DNA of 64,000 nt from Selenomonas ruminantium subsp. lactilytica TAM6421 (GTDB lineage Bacteria > Bacillota > Negativicutes > Selenomonadales > Selenomonadaceae). The first letter of the stretch is position 1; every line of letters begins with the position of its first letter. This document shows positions 1-9,323 of this stretch, in pieces. A model generated the notes under the pieces. It did no database searches. It had not been told where the DNA came from and saw only the letters and a program-made list of their open reading frames with translations. The position numbers and the translations under genes were made by a program. The stretch covers positions 1,302,001 through 1,366,000 of the forward strand of contig NC_017068.1 in the NCBI RefSeq assembly GCF_000284095.1, in the 5' to 3' direction.

Positions 1-1118
1 GCGTTATCACGGTGGAAGAATCCAAGTCCATGGCTACGAACCTCTCCGTTGTGGAAGGCATGCAGTTCGACCGTGGCTACATCTCCCCGTACCTCGTAAC
101 GGATACGGACAAGATGGAAGCTGTTCTCGATGATCCGTATATCCTGATCACGGACCGCAAGATCTCCGCTATCGCTGACATCCTGCCGATCCTGGAACAG
201 GTTGTAAAACAGGGCAAGCAGCTGGCTGTCATCGCTGAAGATGTGGACGGCGAAGCTCTGACGACGATCGTGGTTAACAAGCTCCGCGGCACCTTCAAGG
301 CTCTGGCTGTGAAGGCTCCTGGCTTCGGTGACCGCCGCAAGGCAATGCTCGAAGATATCGCTATCCTCACGGGTGGTACGGTTATCAGCGAAGAACTTGG
401 CCGTAAGCTCGACAGCGTGACGCTGGAAGACCTCGGTCGTGCCCGCCAGATCCGTTCCACGAAGGAAGAGACCACGATCGTGGATGGTGTAGGCGATAAG
501 GATGCTATCGCAGCTCGCGTAGCTCAGATCAAGAAGCAGATTGCCGAAACGACTTCTGACTTCGACAAGGAAAAACTCCAGGAACGTCTGGCTAAACTGG
601 CTGGCGGCGTAGCTGTTATTGAAATCGGCGCTGCTACCGAAGTGGAAATGAAGGACAAGAAGTACCGCATCGAAGATGCCCTTAACGCAACCCGCGCTGC
701 TGTTGAAGAAGGTATCGTAGCAGGTGGCGGCACGACCTTCATCGACATCCTGCCAGCTCTGGACAAACTCAACGTGGAAGGCGACGAAAAGGTCGGCGTG
801 AACATCGTTCGCCGTGCCATCGAAGAACCGGTTCGCCAGATTGCCAACAACGCTGGCCTCGAAGGCTCCGTTGTGGTTGAAGAAGTAAAGAAGGCTGGCG
901 AAGGTATCGGCTTCAACGCCCTCAAGAATGAGTACGTTGACATGATCAAAGCTGGTATCGTTGACCCGGCTAAGGTTACCCGTTCTGCCCTGCAGAACGC
1001 TGCTTCCATCGCTTCCATGGTTCTGACCACGGAAACCCTGGTTGCTGATAAGCCGGAAGAAAAACCGGCTATGCCGGCTGGCGGTGCCCCGGGCATGGGC
1101 ATGCCGGGCATGATGTAA
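1..1118 (+). CDS. groEL: chaperonin GroEL, C-terminal two thirds (5' end outside window)
   Basis: Cytosolic ATP-dependent folding chamber subunit (Hsp60). The reading frame is open from base 3, so the start lies upstream of the window; about 370 of the usual ~540 residues are present, beginning within the intermediate/apical region ([10 protein letters not shown]). Visible hallmarks are the apical stretch [10 protein letters not shown], the intermediate/equatorial segment VAAGGG-like [12 protein letters not shown], and the Gly-Met-rich tail ending GMGMPGMM, typical of bacterial GroEL. A rho-independent terminator follows directly, so groEL closes its operon; groES is presumably upstream outside the window. 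Nothing looks degraded. Identification is near certain. Confidence 0.98.
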   Translation, partial: VITVEESKSMATNLSVVEGMQFDRGYISPYLVTDTDKMEAVLDDPYILITDRKISAIADILPILEQVVKQGKQLAVIAEDVDGEALTTIVVNKLRGTFKALAVKAPGFGDRRKAMLEDIAILTGGTVISEELGRKLDSVTLEDLGRARQIRSTKEETTIVDGVGDKDAIAARVAQIKKQIAETTSDFDKEKLQERLAKLAGGVAVIEIGAATEVEMKDKKYRIEDALNATRAAVEEGIVAGGGTTFIDILPALDKLNVEGDEKVGVNIVRRAIEEPVRQIANNAGLEGSVVVEEVKKAGEGIGFNALKNEYVDMIKAGIVDPAKVTRSALQNAASIASMVLTTETLVADKPEEKPAMPAGGAPGMGMPGMM

Positions 1119-1146
1119 GCAAATAAAACATCTGTTCTGATAGAAA

Positions 1147-1170
1147 AGAGGCTTTCGGGCCTCTTTTTTC
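1147..1170 (+). terminator. rho-independent terminator after groEL
   Basis: Six-base-pair stem AGAGGC/GCCTCT around a TTTCGG loop, followed by a T run, 29 bases after the groEL stop codon. Confidence 0.9.
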
Positions 1171-1290
1171 TTATAATAAAGAATGTTGCAATTCTGAATC
1201 TTTATGCTATACTAAGAATAGGTAGGTGTGTCAGCAGCTGGCGGCTTGCCGAAGAAATGGATTTCGTCATATGTCAAGGGAGGAATTGAC

Positions 1291-2067
1291 ATGATCAACA
1301 ACATCAGGAATCAGCAGCTTTTGTCCTATCAAAAGAGTTTTCTGACGGGAAAAAATGAGGGGGCCAAAAAGCAAAAGGCGCAGGAAGAGAAAGATCCAAT
1401 GGCTCAGTATGGGGCTGATACCAAAGTGGAATTGTCAGCTGATGCCCGGGCTGCTTATGAAATGCAGGTCAAAGCTGTAAAGTCTTTTGTGGAAGAAAAC
1501 AGTGGCGGCAATGAACAGAAATCGCCGGAATTGTCCACCAAAGCTCAGGATCTGTTGGGAAAATTGCAGGATCAGTATGGCGATAAATACGATTTCTTCG
1601 TCGTGGATTCAGAAGAGGATTTAAAGAATTTCAATGGTCAGGGCACAAAGGGATATTCCGTGGTTTTCACCAAGGATGAACTGGAGCGCATGGCCAACGA
1701 TGAAGAATATGCCAAGAAGGTTATGGATACCGTAGATTCCATTGTCGGTATGACCAAGAAGATGGAAGAAAGCGGCGAGCTGGGTGAAGGTGTAAAACTC
1801 AAGAGCGTGATGATCTCCGTCGGGGAAGATGGCAATATGAAGCTTTTTGCCCAGCTGGAGAAGATGAGCGAGGAGCAGGAAGAGCGTCTGGAAAAGGCCA
1901 AGGAGAAGAAGGCGGACGAACAGGCTGAGAAGGAGAAAAAGGCAGAAACGGAAGCATCGCCGCCCAAATGGGCACAGGTGGAGGGCAGTTCTGTAGATGA
2001 GCTGCTGAAAAATATACTGGCGCTGGATTGGGAGAAGATTGCCGAACAGAAACAAAACGAGGAATAA
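1291..2067 (+). CDS. hypothetical charged protein
   Basis: I do not recognise this protein of 258 residues. The ATG at 1291 is preferred over an upstream in-frame start because GGGAGG lies just ahead of it. It begins MINNIRNQQ, is soluble (no signal peptide or membrane segment), has a central globular-looking part with FFVVDSEEDL and GYSVVFTKDEL, and a highly charged Lys/Glu helix or coiled coil near residues 195-235 before a short hydrophobic-acidic C-terminus. The N-terminal layout resembles small flagellar- or export-linked proteins of Firmicutes, but that is only an impression. It is monocistronic, between two terminators. Confidence 0.75.
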   Translation: MINNIRNQQLLSYQKSFLTGKNEGAKKQKAQEEKDPMAQYGADTKVELSADARAAYEMQVKAVKSFVEENSGGNEQKSPELSTKAQDLLGKLQDQYGDKYDFFVVDSEEDLKNFNGQGTKGYSVVFTKDELERMANDEEYAKKVMDTVDSIVGMTKKMEESGELGEGVKLKSVMISVGEDGNMKLFAQLEKMSEEQEERLEKAKEKKADEQAEKEKKAETEASPPKWAQVEGSSVDELLKNILALDWEKIAEQKQNEE

Positions 2068-2073
2068 AACGGG

Positions 2074-2111
2074 AGAGGTTCAGGAGGAGAAATTTTTCTG
2101 AACCTCTTTTT
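2074..2111 (+). terminator. rho-independent terminator
   Basis: Ten-base-pair stem AGAGGTTCAG/CTGAACCTCT with a T run, immediately behind the stop codon at 2067. Confidence 0.9.
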
Positions 2112-2175
2112 GCAGGATTTTTTCTGTTTAGCGCGAATAACTTAAAATATATAGTATCAATAAAGGAAGGATTTT

Positions 2176-2976
2176 ATGACTTTAGATTCCAGTACAGAAG
2201 TTGTAGCAATATTATATGATATTGAAAATGCCCCATTTGAGATGCTGAATTATACCTTGGGCAAAGCACGCCGGTATCAGCCCTGCCGTACGATTGTGGT
2301 GTCGGATTGGGAGGCACGCCCGGAGCAGAAGCGCTGGGAGAAATTGATGCGGCGGCCGGGATTTACCTTCCGCCAGATCAGCCGGACATACCAGGGGAAG
2401 AATTCGCTGGATTCGGCGATTTATGATTCGGCGAAGCTGCTTTATGACGAAGGGGTGAGACGTTTCTTCATCATAACCACGGATTCCGATTTCGTGAAGA
2501 TTGCCGAATACCTGAATTCCGATACGCCGTCCTATATTATCGGTGTGGGCACGAAACAGGCCAGTGAGACGCTGCGCAACGCCTATGACGAGTTCATGGT
2601 TTATCCGCCGGAGGAAAAAAAGACGGTTCGCAAGGCCAAAACTGCCGGCAAGGACGAGAACAAGCCGGAAAGTAAGCCAGCTAAAGCTGCTAAGCCTGTT
2701 AAGGCTGCGAAAGAAAATAAATCGGCTAAGCCCGTGCAGGAAGTGAAAGAAGGCATGACTGCAAAAACGGGAAAGACGACAAAGACGGCAAAAGCAGTTG
2801 GCAAGACAAAGCAGCAGGAACCGGCAGTATCGTTGCCAGAAGGCAATTTGACGGTCAAACTGCCCCGTACCTTGCGGGAATCCCTGCAGGAGCGGCAGAC
2901 GGCAGAGGGCGTCTCCATGGACGAATTGGTAACGTATTTGCTGATGCGGGGCATGGCCCGCTGGGTGGAGGACTAA
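2176..2976 (+). CDS. NYN-domain (PIN-like) putative ribonuclease with lysine-rich linker
   Basis: The first ~140 residues are an NYN domain, a PIN-like metal-dependent RNase fold: LYDIENAP carries the first acidic residue, SLDSAIYDSAKLL the central acid, and ITTDSDF the third acidic cluster. Residues ~147-215 are a low-complexity Lys/Ala/Pro linker. The last ~45 residues (LTVKLPRTLRESLQERQ...MDELVTYLL) look like a ribbon-helix-helix or similar small DNA/RNA-binding module. This is common for bacterial NYN/LabA-like proteins, which pair the nuclease core with a nucleic-acid-binding tail. The substrate is unknown. It is followed four bases later by a small DUF3783-like gene, probably co-transcribed. 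Confidence 0.85.
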   Translation: MTLDSSTEVVAILYDIENAPFEMLNYTLGKARRYQPCRTIVVSDWEARPEQKRWEKLMRRPGFTFRQISRTYQGKNSLDSAIYDSAKLLYDEGVRRFFIITTDSDFVKIAEYLNSDTPSYIIGVGTKQASETLRNAYDEFMVYPPEEKKTVRKAKTAGKDENKPESKPAKAAKPVKAAKENKSAKPVQEVKEGMTAKTGKTTKTAKAVGKTKQQEPAVSLPEGNLTVKLPRTLRESLQERQTAEGVSMDELVTYLLMRGMARWVED

Positions 2977-2980
2977 GGTC

Positions 2981-3367
2981 ATGAAGAAACAGGAACAGGT
3001 TCTTTTTTATCAGTTTCAAGATGAGGAGAAATTGGCCATAGCCTGCAAAACACTGCATAAACTGGGGATCAGCACCAAAATCCTGCCAGCAGAAGCCTGG
3101 CGGGAAAAGGTGGGGTATCTTCTGGGAGCCAAGGGGTTTCAGCCGGCCAAGGTGAAGGCCGAGGATGACTTCGTTTTTCCGCATGAGGTAATGGTTCTGC
3201 AGAATATCCGCAACAAGCGGTTGGATGAGGTACTGCTGGCCCTAAAGGATGCAGGGGTGCCGCATATCCGGTTCAAGGCGGTGGTGACACCTTTCAATAC
3301 GTTGTGGACGTTACGGCGCTTATGCGAGACTATGCAGAAAGAGCATGGTGCCCTGGCCGCGCAATGA
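2981..3367 (+). CDS. DUF3783-like small protein
   Basis: A soluble protein of 128 residues. The C-terminal half, with LDEVLLALKDAG, HIRFKAVVTPFNTLWTLRRL and a trailing acidic/basic helix, matches my memory of the DUF3783 family (conserved K-A-V-x-T-P-x-N-x-x-W-T). The function of that family is unknown to me. It starts four bases after the NYN gene stop, so the two form an operon closed by the terminator at 3380. Confidence 0.75.
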   Translation: MKKQEQVLFYQFQDEEKLAIACKTLHKLGISTKILPAEAWREKVGYLLGAKGFQPAKVKAEDDFVFPHEVMVLQNIRNKRLDEVLLALKDAGVPHIRFKAVVTPFNTLWTLRRLCETMQKEHGALAAQ

Positions 3368-3379
3368 ATGTCTGTTTGT

Positions 3380-3404
3380 GAGCCCTTCAGGGGGCTCCTT
3401 TATT
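3380..3404 (+). terminator. rho-independent terminator
   Basis: Stem GAGCCC/GGGCTC with a T-rich tail just downstream of the stop at 3367. Confidence 0.75.
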
Positions 3405-3487
3405 TTGCCGGCAGGAAGGTTGGACAGGCAGGGGGGAGTCTGCTATAATGCAAATGATGTAATATATGCTATATTGGAGTAAGAACA

Positions 3488-4345
3488 ATGAAACAGGAAG
3501 ATTTGGATAAAACGCAGTTGCTGCGGCCTGTGGCGCAAGAGGATCGCGCAGAGGAAAAAAAGTTTGATACACAGCCCCTGCCGCGTATTGATGAAACGGA
3601 TCTGGAGGAAATTCAGCCCGCTTTTCCTAAACGAGTTGCGGACACGGATAAGGTTTCTAAGGTTCGGGAGCTTCCCGCCGAAAATAGACAGCCGCCACGT
3701 TCCCGGACAAAGAAGGGCTTTTTTACACCAGGGAAGAAACGGGGCTTGCTGCTGGCGGCCGTTTTCGTCATCGCCCTTCTGGGTGGTTTTATGCTGGCAG
3801 GCTACAGTCAGGATCAGTCCGAGGCTAAGCAGAATCAGCATCAGCTGGAACAGCAGAAAATGCAGGCCCGGGAGCAGAAACTTTCCGATCAGGAGGCAGA
3901 TCTGAAGGCCCGCCGGCAGGAACTGGAACGACAGAAAAAAGAACTGCAGGAGAGGGAACGGGAGCTGGAAGATAAGGCCAGCCGGGCCAAGGGACGCAAT
4001 GAGCAATTGGCAGAGAGCGCGCCGGATTCGACTTTGGGAAAATTTATGGACAAGGTCACAGGCAAGGAAGCCAAGCGCAGGGATCAGCAAAAGGAAAATG
4101 CGGCCATCGCGGCACAGGCTGATGGCGATGTAGCCAAACTCAAACAGTCGATTGCGGAAGCGCAGAATATGCTGGACGATGTGGATGCCAAACTGGATAC
4201 CGTGGCCGAAATGCAGCAGGAAGCCCGCAAGATAAAGGCCAAAGCGGAAAGCGCCTATGCGGAAAATAAGGATGTTATCGATCAGGCTGTTTATTATGCT
4301 AAAATCGGCGCCAATCTACTCAGTGACTGGCTGACAACCAAATAG
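3488..4345 (+). CDS. single-pass membrane protein with long coiled coil
   Basis: Not a family I can name. Residues 1-80 are polar and acidic with several proline-rich stretches. Residues ~83-105 (GLLLAAVFVIALLGGFMLAGY) form one transmembrane segment preceded by a basic patch, so the N-terminus should stay in the cytoplasm. Residues ~110-180 are a Gln/Glu/Arg-rich coiled coil (repeating RQELERQKKELQERE pattern), followed by a second helical region around LKQSIAEAQNMLDDVDAKL. The layout suggests a scaffold or spacer in the cell envelope. A promoter-like region precedes it; the ABC importer starts 16 bases downstream and may be co-transcribed. Confidence 0.8.
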   Translation: MKQEDLDKTQLLRPVAQEDRAEEKKFDTQPLPRIDETDLEEIQPAFPKRVADTDKVSKVRELPAENRQPPRSRTKKGFFTPGKKRGLLLAAVFVIALLGGFMLAGYSQDQSEAKQNQHQLEQQKMQAREQKLSDQEADLKARRQELERQKKELQERERELEDKASRAKGRNEQLAESAPDSTLGKFMDKVTGKEAKRRDQQKENAAIAAQADGDVAKLKQSIAEAQNMLDDVDAKLDTVAEMQQEARKIKAKAESAYAENKDVIDQAVYYAKIGANLLSDWLTTK

Positions 4346-4361
4346 GAAAGAAGGATATACG

Positions 4362-5303
4362 TTGAAAAAAATCGCAGTATTGCTTGTCGCACTGCTGACC
4401 TTGGGCTTATTGGCAGGCTGCGGCACGGAAAAAAATGCAGAAAAAAAGCTGCAGCCCCTGACAATCGGCCTGATGCCGGATACGGATTCCCTGCCCTTTA
4501 TCATAGCGCAGGAGAAGGGCTATTTTAAGGAGGAAGGGCTGGAGGTCAATATTCAGCAGTATAAGAGCGCCATGGATCGTGACTCGGCCTTGCAGAGCGG
4601 CAACCTCGATGGTGCTGTTTCGGATATGCTGGCGGTGGCTTTTGCCAAGGATGGCGGCTTTAATGTGAAGGTGACTTCCTTTACGGATGGGAGCTATAAG
4701 CTGATTGCCGGTAAGCAGCAGCATGTTAAAACGGTGGCAGATCTGCAGGGGCAGGATGTGGCTGTTTCCCGCAATACCATCATTGAATACGTCACCGATC
4801 AGATCCTGGCCAAGGAGAAGATGGAGCCGGACAGCATCAACAAGGTGATCATCCCGCAGATTCCCACCCGTCTCGAAATGTTGCAGAATGGCAAGCTGGC
4901 AGCAGCGACGCTGCCGGAGCCTATGGCCAGCATCGCTGTGCATAATGGTTGTCAGTTTGTGACGGGTTCCGATGAACTGGGCATCAATCCTGGTGTGATC
5001 ATGTTCACGGCCAAGACGACCAACGATCGCCGGGCAGAACTGGCGGCCATGTATCGGGCTTACAACAAAGCAGTGGACTATCTGAACAATACGCCGCGGG
5101 AAGAATATATCAACCTTGTGGTGGAAAAGGGCGGTTTCCCGCCTGCGGCGCAGGAGGCCTTGAAGTTGCCGGAATACCATCATGCAGCCCTGCCTAAGGA
5201 AAGCGATGTGGTGGACTGTGTGAAATGGCTGCAGGCCAAGGGCCTCATCAAGAAGAACTATACCTATGCCGATTTTGTGGTTGATGTGTTGAGTCAGAAA
5301 TAA
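4362..5303 (+). CDS. ABC importer substrate-binding lipoprotein (NitT/TauT, NMT1-like family)
   Basis: Lipoprotein of 313 residues using a TTG start behind AGGAAAG AAGG-type ribosome-binding bases. A signal peptide ends in the lipobox LLAGC (Cys ~20). The mature part begins LTIGLMPDTDSLPFIIAQEKGYF and contains the NMT1/SsuA-type elements YKSAMDRDSALQSGNLDGA and LLPEP-like TLPEPMAS, the usual ligand-cleft segments of sulfonate, nitrate or thiamine-precursor binders. The ligand cannot be read from sequence. It is the first of a three-gene importer (binding protein, ATPase, permease) with tight spacing. Confidence 0.9.
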   Translation: MKKIAVLLVALLTLGLLAGCGTEKNAEKKLQPLTIGLMPDTDSLPFIIAQEKGYFKEEGLEVNIQQYKSAMDRDSALQSGNLDGAVSDMLAVAFAKDGGFNVKVTSFTDGSYKLIAGKQQHVKTVADLQGQDVAVSRNTIIEYVTDQILAKEKMEPDSINKVIIPQIPTRLEMLQNGKLAAATLPEPMASIAVHNGCQFVTGSDELGINPGVIMFTAKTTNDRRAELAAMYRAYNKAVDYLNNTPREEYINLVVEKGGFPPAAQEALKLPEYHHAALPKESDVVDCVKWLQAKGLIKKNYTYADFVVDVLSQK

Positions 5304-5306
5304 GTC

Positions 5307-6065
5307 ATGATTGAAATCGAAAACTTAACTGTTGCTTATCTGCGTCAGAAACAAGAGAATATCGCATTGCAAAATGTCAGCCTTACCGTTCCGCAAGGAA
5401 CGGTTTGTGCTGTTATAGGCCCTTCCGGCTGTGGCAAGTCCACCTTGCTCAAGGTGGTGGCAGGGCTCATACAGGATTATTCCGGCAAGGTACGTATAAA
5501 CGGACAAGCGGTCAGTCCAAAGGATCTGAGGATCGGCTTTATGCCGCAGAACTATGGGCTGCTTCCCTGGCAGACGGTAGAGGATAATATCAAGCTGGCC
5601 TGTCGCATCAAGGATGGCTGGTCGGAGGTAAAAGCGGTCAAGATGCAGGAGCTTTGCCGCAAATTGGGGCTGGAGAAGCTGTTGACACGTTATCCGCAGG
5701 AACTCAGCGGCGGACAGCAGCAGCGGGTGAGCCTGGCGCGGGTATTCCTGCTGGAGCCGGATATCCTGCTGATGGATGAGCCCTTTTCCGCTCTGGATGC
5801 CATCACCCGGGAGGAAATGCAAGATGTATTCCGGGACCTCTGGGAAGAAGCGGGCATCACGACCATTTTGGTGACGCATTATGTGGAAGAGGCGCTGTAT
5901 CTGGGCCAGCAGATTGTGCTGATGTCCACAAATCCCGGCACCATAGCTGAAGTCATGGAAAATAAATGGCAGGGCAGCCGGAAGTGGAAGGCCACGACGG
6001 AATTTTTTGCCAAGAGCCGGGAATTGAAGGAAAAAATCAAGGCCATGGGAGAGCGGATACGATGA
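5307..6065 (+). CDS. ABC transporter ATP-binding protein (NitT/TauT family)
   Basis: Cytoplasmic ATPase of 252 residues. Walker [11 protein letters not shown]-loop region [11 protein letters not shown], signature LSGGQQQR, Walker [14 protein letters not shown] and the switch His in VTHYVEEAL are all intact. The sequence resembles SsuB/TauB-type ATPases. It starts three bases after the binding-protein stop and overlaps the permease start by four bases, showing translational coupling. Confidence 0.95.
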   Translation: MIEIENLTVAYLRQKQENIALQNVSLTVPQGTVCAVIGPSGCGKSTLLKVVAGLIQDYSGKVRINGQAVSPKDLRIGFMPQNYGLLPWQTVEDNIKLACRIKDGWSEVKAVKMQELCRKLGLEKLLTRYPQELSGGQQQRVSLARVFLLEPDILLMDEPFSALDAITREEMQDVFRDLWEEAGITTILVTHYVEEALYLGQQIVLMSTNPGTIAEVMENKWQGSRKWKATTEFFAKSRELKEKIKAMGERIR

Positions 6066-6814
6066 TGAAAAAGAGCAAGGTCGTTTTGCGGGCGTATCTT
6101 TTGGGCATGGTATTCCTGCTGCTGTTGTGGCAGGCTGCGGCCTCCTGGGTACAGCTACCCATTATTCCGGAACCATGGCTGGTCTTTGAGCGGTTGGGGG
6201 CAATCTTTGCCGCTAAGATTGCCATTCATGCTGCCTATAGCCTGTGGCGCATTGTGGCCGGTATCCTGCTGGCGGTGCTGGTGGGATATCCTTTGGGCAT
6301 TATCATGGGCTATTTTGTCCGGGCCGATCGGTATCTGGCGCCATTGGTGTATCTGACCTATCCGGTGCCGAAAATCGCATTGCTTCCCATCCTGATGTTG
6401 TTGGCAGGGGTGGGAGAACTGTCCAAGATCATCATGATTTTCCTGATTGTGGTCTTTCAGATCGTGGTGGCCCTGCGGGACGGTATCTGGGCAATTCCGG
6501 CGGAAACCTATTATCCCCTGTATTCCTTGGGGGCCGGTTTCCGGCAGGTGTTCCGCTATATTCTTATGCCGGCCACTCTGCCGAATTTCATCACGGCCAT
6601 TCGGGTGGCCATGGCTACGGCCGTTTCGGTGTTGTTTTTTACTGAGACCTTTGGTACGCAGTATGGCATGGGCTATTTCATCATGGATGCCTGGCTGCGG
6701 GTGAATTATCTGGAAATGTATGCCGGTATCGTGATCCTGAGTCTGTTGGGATTGCTGCTTTTTGGTTTGTTGGATATGATGGAGGAACGGCTTTGCCGAT
6801 GGCAGATGAAATGA
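6062..6814 (+). CDS. ABC transporter permease (NitT/TauT family)
   Basis: Integral membrane partner of the preceding ATPase, 250 residues. The start is the ATG at 6062, overlapping the ATPase stop (ATGA), rather than an upstream in-frame start. About six hydrophobic segments are visible. The cytoplasmic coupling loop corresponds to FRYILMPATLPNFITAIRVA, in the position of the EAA motif, and YPVPKIALLPILMLL is the typical BPD_transp_1 segment. The gene is followed eight bases later by a secreted peptidase-like gene in the same operon. Confidence 0.92.
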   Translation: MMKKSKVVLRAYLLGMVFLLLLWQAAASWVQLPIIPEPWLVFERLGAIFAAKIAIHAAYSLWRIVAGILLAVLVGYPLGIIMGYFVRADRYLAPLVYLTYPVPKIALLPILMLLAGVGELSKIIMIFLIVVFQIVVALRDGIWAIPAETYYPLYSLGAGFRQVFRYILMPATLPNFITAIRVAMATAVSVLFFTETFGTQYGMGYFIMDAWLRVNYLEMYAGIVILSLLGLLLFGLLDMMEERLCRWQMK

Positions 6815-6821
6815 GGGTGTT

Positions 6822-8441
6822 ATGAAAAAAATTGCAGCGGGGTTGCTTATATTGGCAACAGTTGTCATGATCCTATGCAGCGCAGGCCTGAGTTTTGAAC
6901 AGGGAGCGTGGCTGGACGGCCGTGAGCCTGGCCATGTGTATGTGGATACTTTAGGGACGCCGGATGAGGAAGTCCTGGCCAATGTGAAGCAGACAGCTGA
7001 GTTTTTTCCGCAGTTTATGGCCGAGAAATTCCAGCTGAAGCTGGAGCGCCCCATCGATATATATGTCGGTGCTGATCGGGGGAAATATGAGGAACTGCTG
7101 CGCGAGCGCATGCATGTTTCACCGGAGACCGTGAAGGAGAAGGCGCAATACACCAGTGGTCAGTCTTCGGGCAGCAAGGCAATGTGCGTCATCAATGGCG
7201 ATAAGAATAACCTGAAACAAAACAACAACCGCTACAGCACCACAGCCCATGAGCTGTTCCACCAGATGCAGCACGAGCTAAGCCAGGGAAAGAGCAGTTA
7301 TGAAAATACACCCTACTGGCTGGAAGAAGGTTCGGCCGATTATGCAGGTGCTGTTGTCAGCGAAGCCATGGGGTCAGGCTCTGTGGAGAAGTGGTATCTG
7401 GATGCCAAGTTTGCTCTGCAGTATGCCAGGAATCCGGCTGCGGTGGATCAGCTGCAGCAGACCACGGAAGACGGGCGGATGCAGCTATTGTCCGGCAGGA
7501 CGAAGTCCTATGATCTATCTGATGTGATGACTTATTATCTGCTGCAACAGTATGGTGCCGGCCAGCCCATGCAAAAGCTGGGGGAATTTTTTCGGAATCT
7601 GGCCGATGACAAGGCGGAGACAGCTTTTGCCAAGACCTTTGGCCTTGAGATGACGGATTTCCTGCAGGAATTCTCGGGTTGGTGGCAGGTGGAATGCAGC
7701 CACCCTGCCCGTTTTCATACGATTATCCGCGATAATGTGGACAAAACTGCAGTCAATCAGTTCATGGGGCAGCTGGAACGGGCGGAATCCTGGCTGAAAC
7801 GCAATAGCGGCAATAGCCTTAAAGGTGAATATCAGCTGGTCTTTGTGGGCACTGCAGAGGATTTTGCCGCTGCGGAGATGGAATATGGCTATATCAGTGC
7901 GGCTGAGGCCAAAAGCATTGCCGCTGGCAGTGTTTGGGCCGAGAATAACAGCACGTTGTTTATCAACGTGCCCCAGGTAACGGATCCTGTTCAGAGCATG
8001 TTTGTCAGTGCGGCCATGTTGAACCGGTTGTATATCGTACAACAGCTAGCCAGTGATGATGGCAATGAGATGGCCTGGCTGATCCGGGGCGCAAGTTATG
8101 TGGCCGGTGTCGCCCGGCTGGCAGAGAGCGATCAGGGGGATATTGCGGCTTATCAGCGCTATTGGCGGAAGAAATTGCGGGAGAGTCAGCCACTGCCGAC
8201 GCTGGACAAGCTGGCCACAGGCAGGGCGCTGCGCGATGCTGGCAAGACATATGATAGTGAACGCATCAGCAATCTCTGCGAATATGCAGCAGCGGAACTT
8301 GTGCAGCGCTATGGCTGGCGGGGCATATACAGCTGGTTGGCCGCCGCCCGCCAAAGCGGCGATGGCAAAAAAGCCTTCAACCAGGTCTTCGGCATAACGG
8401 TAACGGATTTTGCCGCACAGGTGCATATGCTGATCTATTGA
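6822..8441 (+). CDS. secreted gluzincin-like metallopeptidase with degenerate second half
   Basis: Exported protein of 539 residues with an N-terminal signal peptide (KKIAAGLLILATVVMILCSAGLS). The zinc-binding motif HELFH is at about residue 143, with the third ligand in YWLEEGSADYAG about 24 residues later, the HExxH...E arrangement of gluzincin (MA clan) peptidases. From about residue 300 the protein seems to repeat the same fold (segments resembling the first half: VSAAMLNRLYIVQQL, WLIRGASYVAGVARL) but without the zinc ligands, so the second half may be a pseudo-peptidase domain. It sits eight bases behind the ABC permease, suggesting it is co-expressed with that importer; whether it feeds it with ligand is unknown. 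Confidence 0.8.
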   Translation: MKKIAAGLLILATVVMILCSAGLSFEQGAWLDGREPGHVYVDTLGTPDEEVLANVKQTAEFFPQFMAEKFQLKLERPIDIYVGADRGKYEELLRERMHVSPETVKEKAQYTSGQSSGSKAMCVINGDKNNLKQNNNRYSTTAHELFHQMQHELSQGKSSYENTPYWLEEGSADYAGAVVSEAMGSGSVEKWYLDAKFALQYARNPAAVDQLQQTTEDGRMQLLSGRTKSYDLSDVMTYYLLQQYGAGQPMQKLGEFFRNLADDKAETAFAKTFGLEMTDFLQEFSGWWQVECSHPARFHTIIRDNVDKTAVNQFMGQLERAESWLKRNSGNSLKGEYQLVFVGTAEDFAAAEMEYGYISAAEAKSIAAGSVWAENNSTLFINVPQVTDPVQSMFVSAAMLNRLYIVQQLASDDGNEMAWLIRGASYVAGVARLAESDQGDIAAYQRYWRKKLRESQPLPTLDKLATGRALRDAGKTYDSERISNLCEYAAAELVQRYGWRGIYSWLAAARQSGDGKKAFNQVFGITVTDFAAQVHMLIY

Positions 8442-8494
8442 TGGATGCAAAAATAACCGGTGGGACGGATCTGACTCTTCAAATTAAAAATTCC

Positions 8495-8524
8495 TTGAAC
8501 AGCAATAGCCGTTTGTGCTATAAT
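8495..8524 (+). promoter_or_regulatory. sigma-70-type promoter of efp
   Basis: -35 TTGAAC (8495-8500), 18-base spacer with an extended TG just before the -10, and -10 TATAAT (8519-8524); transcription would start about 60 bases before the efp start. Confidence 0.7.
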
Positions 8525-8591
8525 TGTATCGTTATAATGAAATTGAACCGCTTAGAAAAGCATTCAAGTATTTATTGGAGGGCGTAAGTTA

Positions 8592-9149
8592 ATGATTAAT
8601 AGTACTGATTTTCGCACGGGTCTGACCATTGAGATCGATGGCAACGTTTGGCAGATTGTGGACTTCCAGCATGTAAAGCCGGGTAAGGGCGCTGCTTTCG
8701 TGCGCACGAAAATCAAGAATGTTGAGACTGGTGCTGTGGTAGAACGTACGTTCAACCCGAACGAAAAGATGCCGGCTGCTCATCTCGAAACCCGCACGAT
8801 GCAGTATCTCTATGAAGCTGATGGCATGTACACGTTCATGGATACGGAAACCTACGAACAGAGCGAACTCAACACCGAGACGCTTGGCGATGCACTGAAC
8901 TACCTGAAGGAAAACATGGAAGTGAATCTCCAGACCTTCAAGGGCCGCATCATCGGCATCAGCCTGCCGAACTCCGTTAATCTCGAAGTTACGGAATGCG
9001 AACCCAGCGTAAAGGGCAACACGGCTACGGGTGCAACGAAGATGGCTAAGCTCGAAACTGGTTACGAAGTTCGCGTGCCGCTCTTCATCAACGAAGGCGA
9101 TGTACTGCGCATTGATACCCGCACGGGCAACTATATCGAACGTGCATAA
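8592..9149 (+). CDS. efp: elongation factor P
   Basis: Translation factor that relieves ribosome stalling at polyproline. The 185-residue length is standard for the family. Domain I carries the tip loop HVKPGKGAAFVRTKIKN, with the Lys/Gly tip residue; the C-terminal OB domain ends ...LRIDTRTGNYIERA, the normal EF-P terminus. GGAGGGCG lies just before the ATG. It is monocistronic with its own promoter and terminator and is codon-biased like a highly expressed gene. Confidence 0.98.
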   Translation: MINSTDFRTGLTIEIDGNVWQIVDFQHVKPGKGAAFVRTKIKNVETGAVVERTFNPNEKMPAAHLETRTMQYLYEADGMYTFMDTETYEQSELNTETLGDALNYLKENMEVNLQTFKGRIIGISLPNSVNLEVTECEPSVKGNTATGATKMAKLETGYEVRVPLFINEGDVLRIDTRTGNYIERA

Positions 9150-9170
9150 TTAAATTCACGATGTACGGTG

Positions 9171-9204
9171 ACTGCCGCATCATTTTGATGGTGCGGCAGT
9201 TTTT
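9171..9204 (+). terminator. rho-independent terminator of efp
   Basis: Nine-base-pair stem ACTGCCGCA/TGCGGCAGT followed by TTTTT. Confidence 0.92.
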
Positions 9205-9323
9205 ATCTTTGCATAGAATTTCTTACGGACTTGCATAAATTTGCAGGAATTTGTCTATTTATCCGCGAAAATATGATATAATAAAGTTAAGTTTGTGAGT
9301 CAGATGATATGGAGGGATTTGTA

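Noticed and set aside
6155-7153. Long minus-strand frame opposite the ABC permease and peptidase genes
   Set aside because: It spans two well-supported plus-strand genes, has no ribosome-binding site and a low-complexity product.
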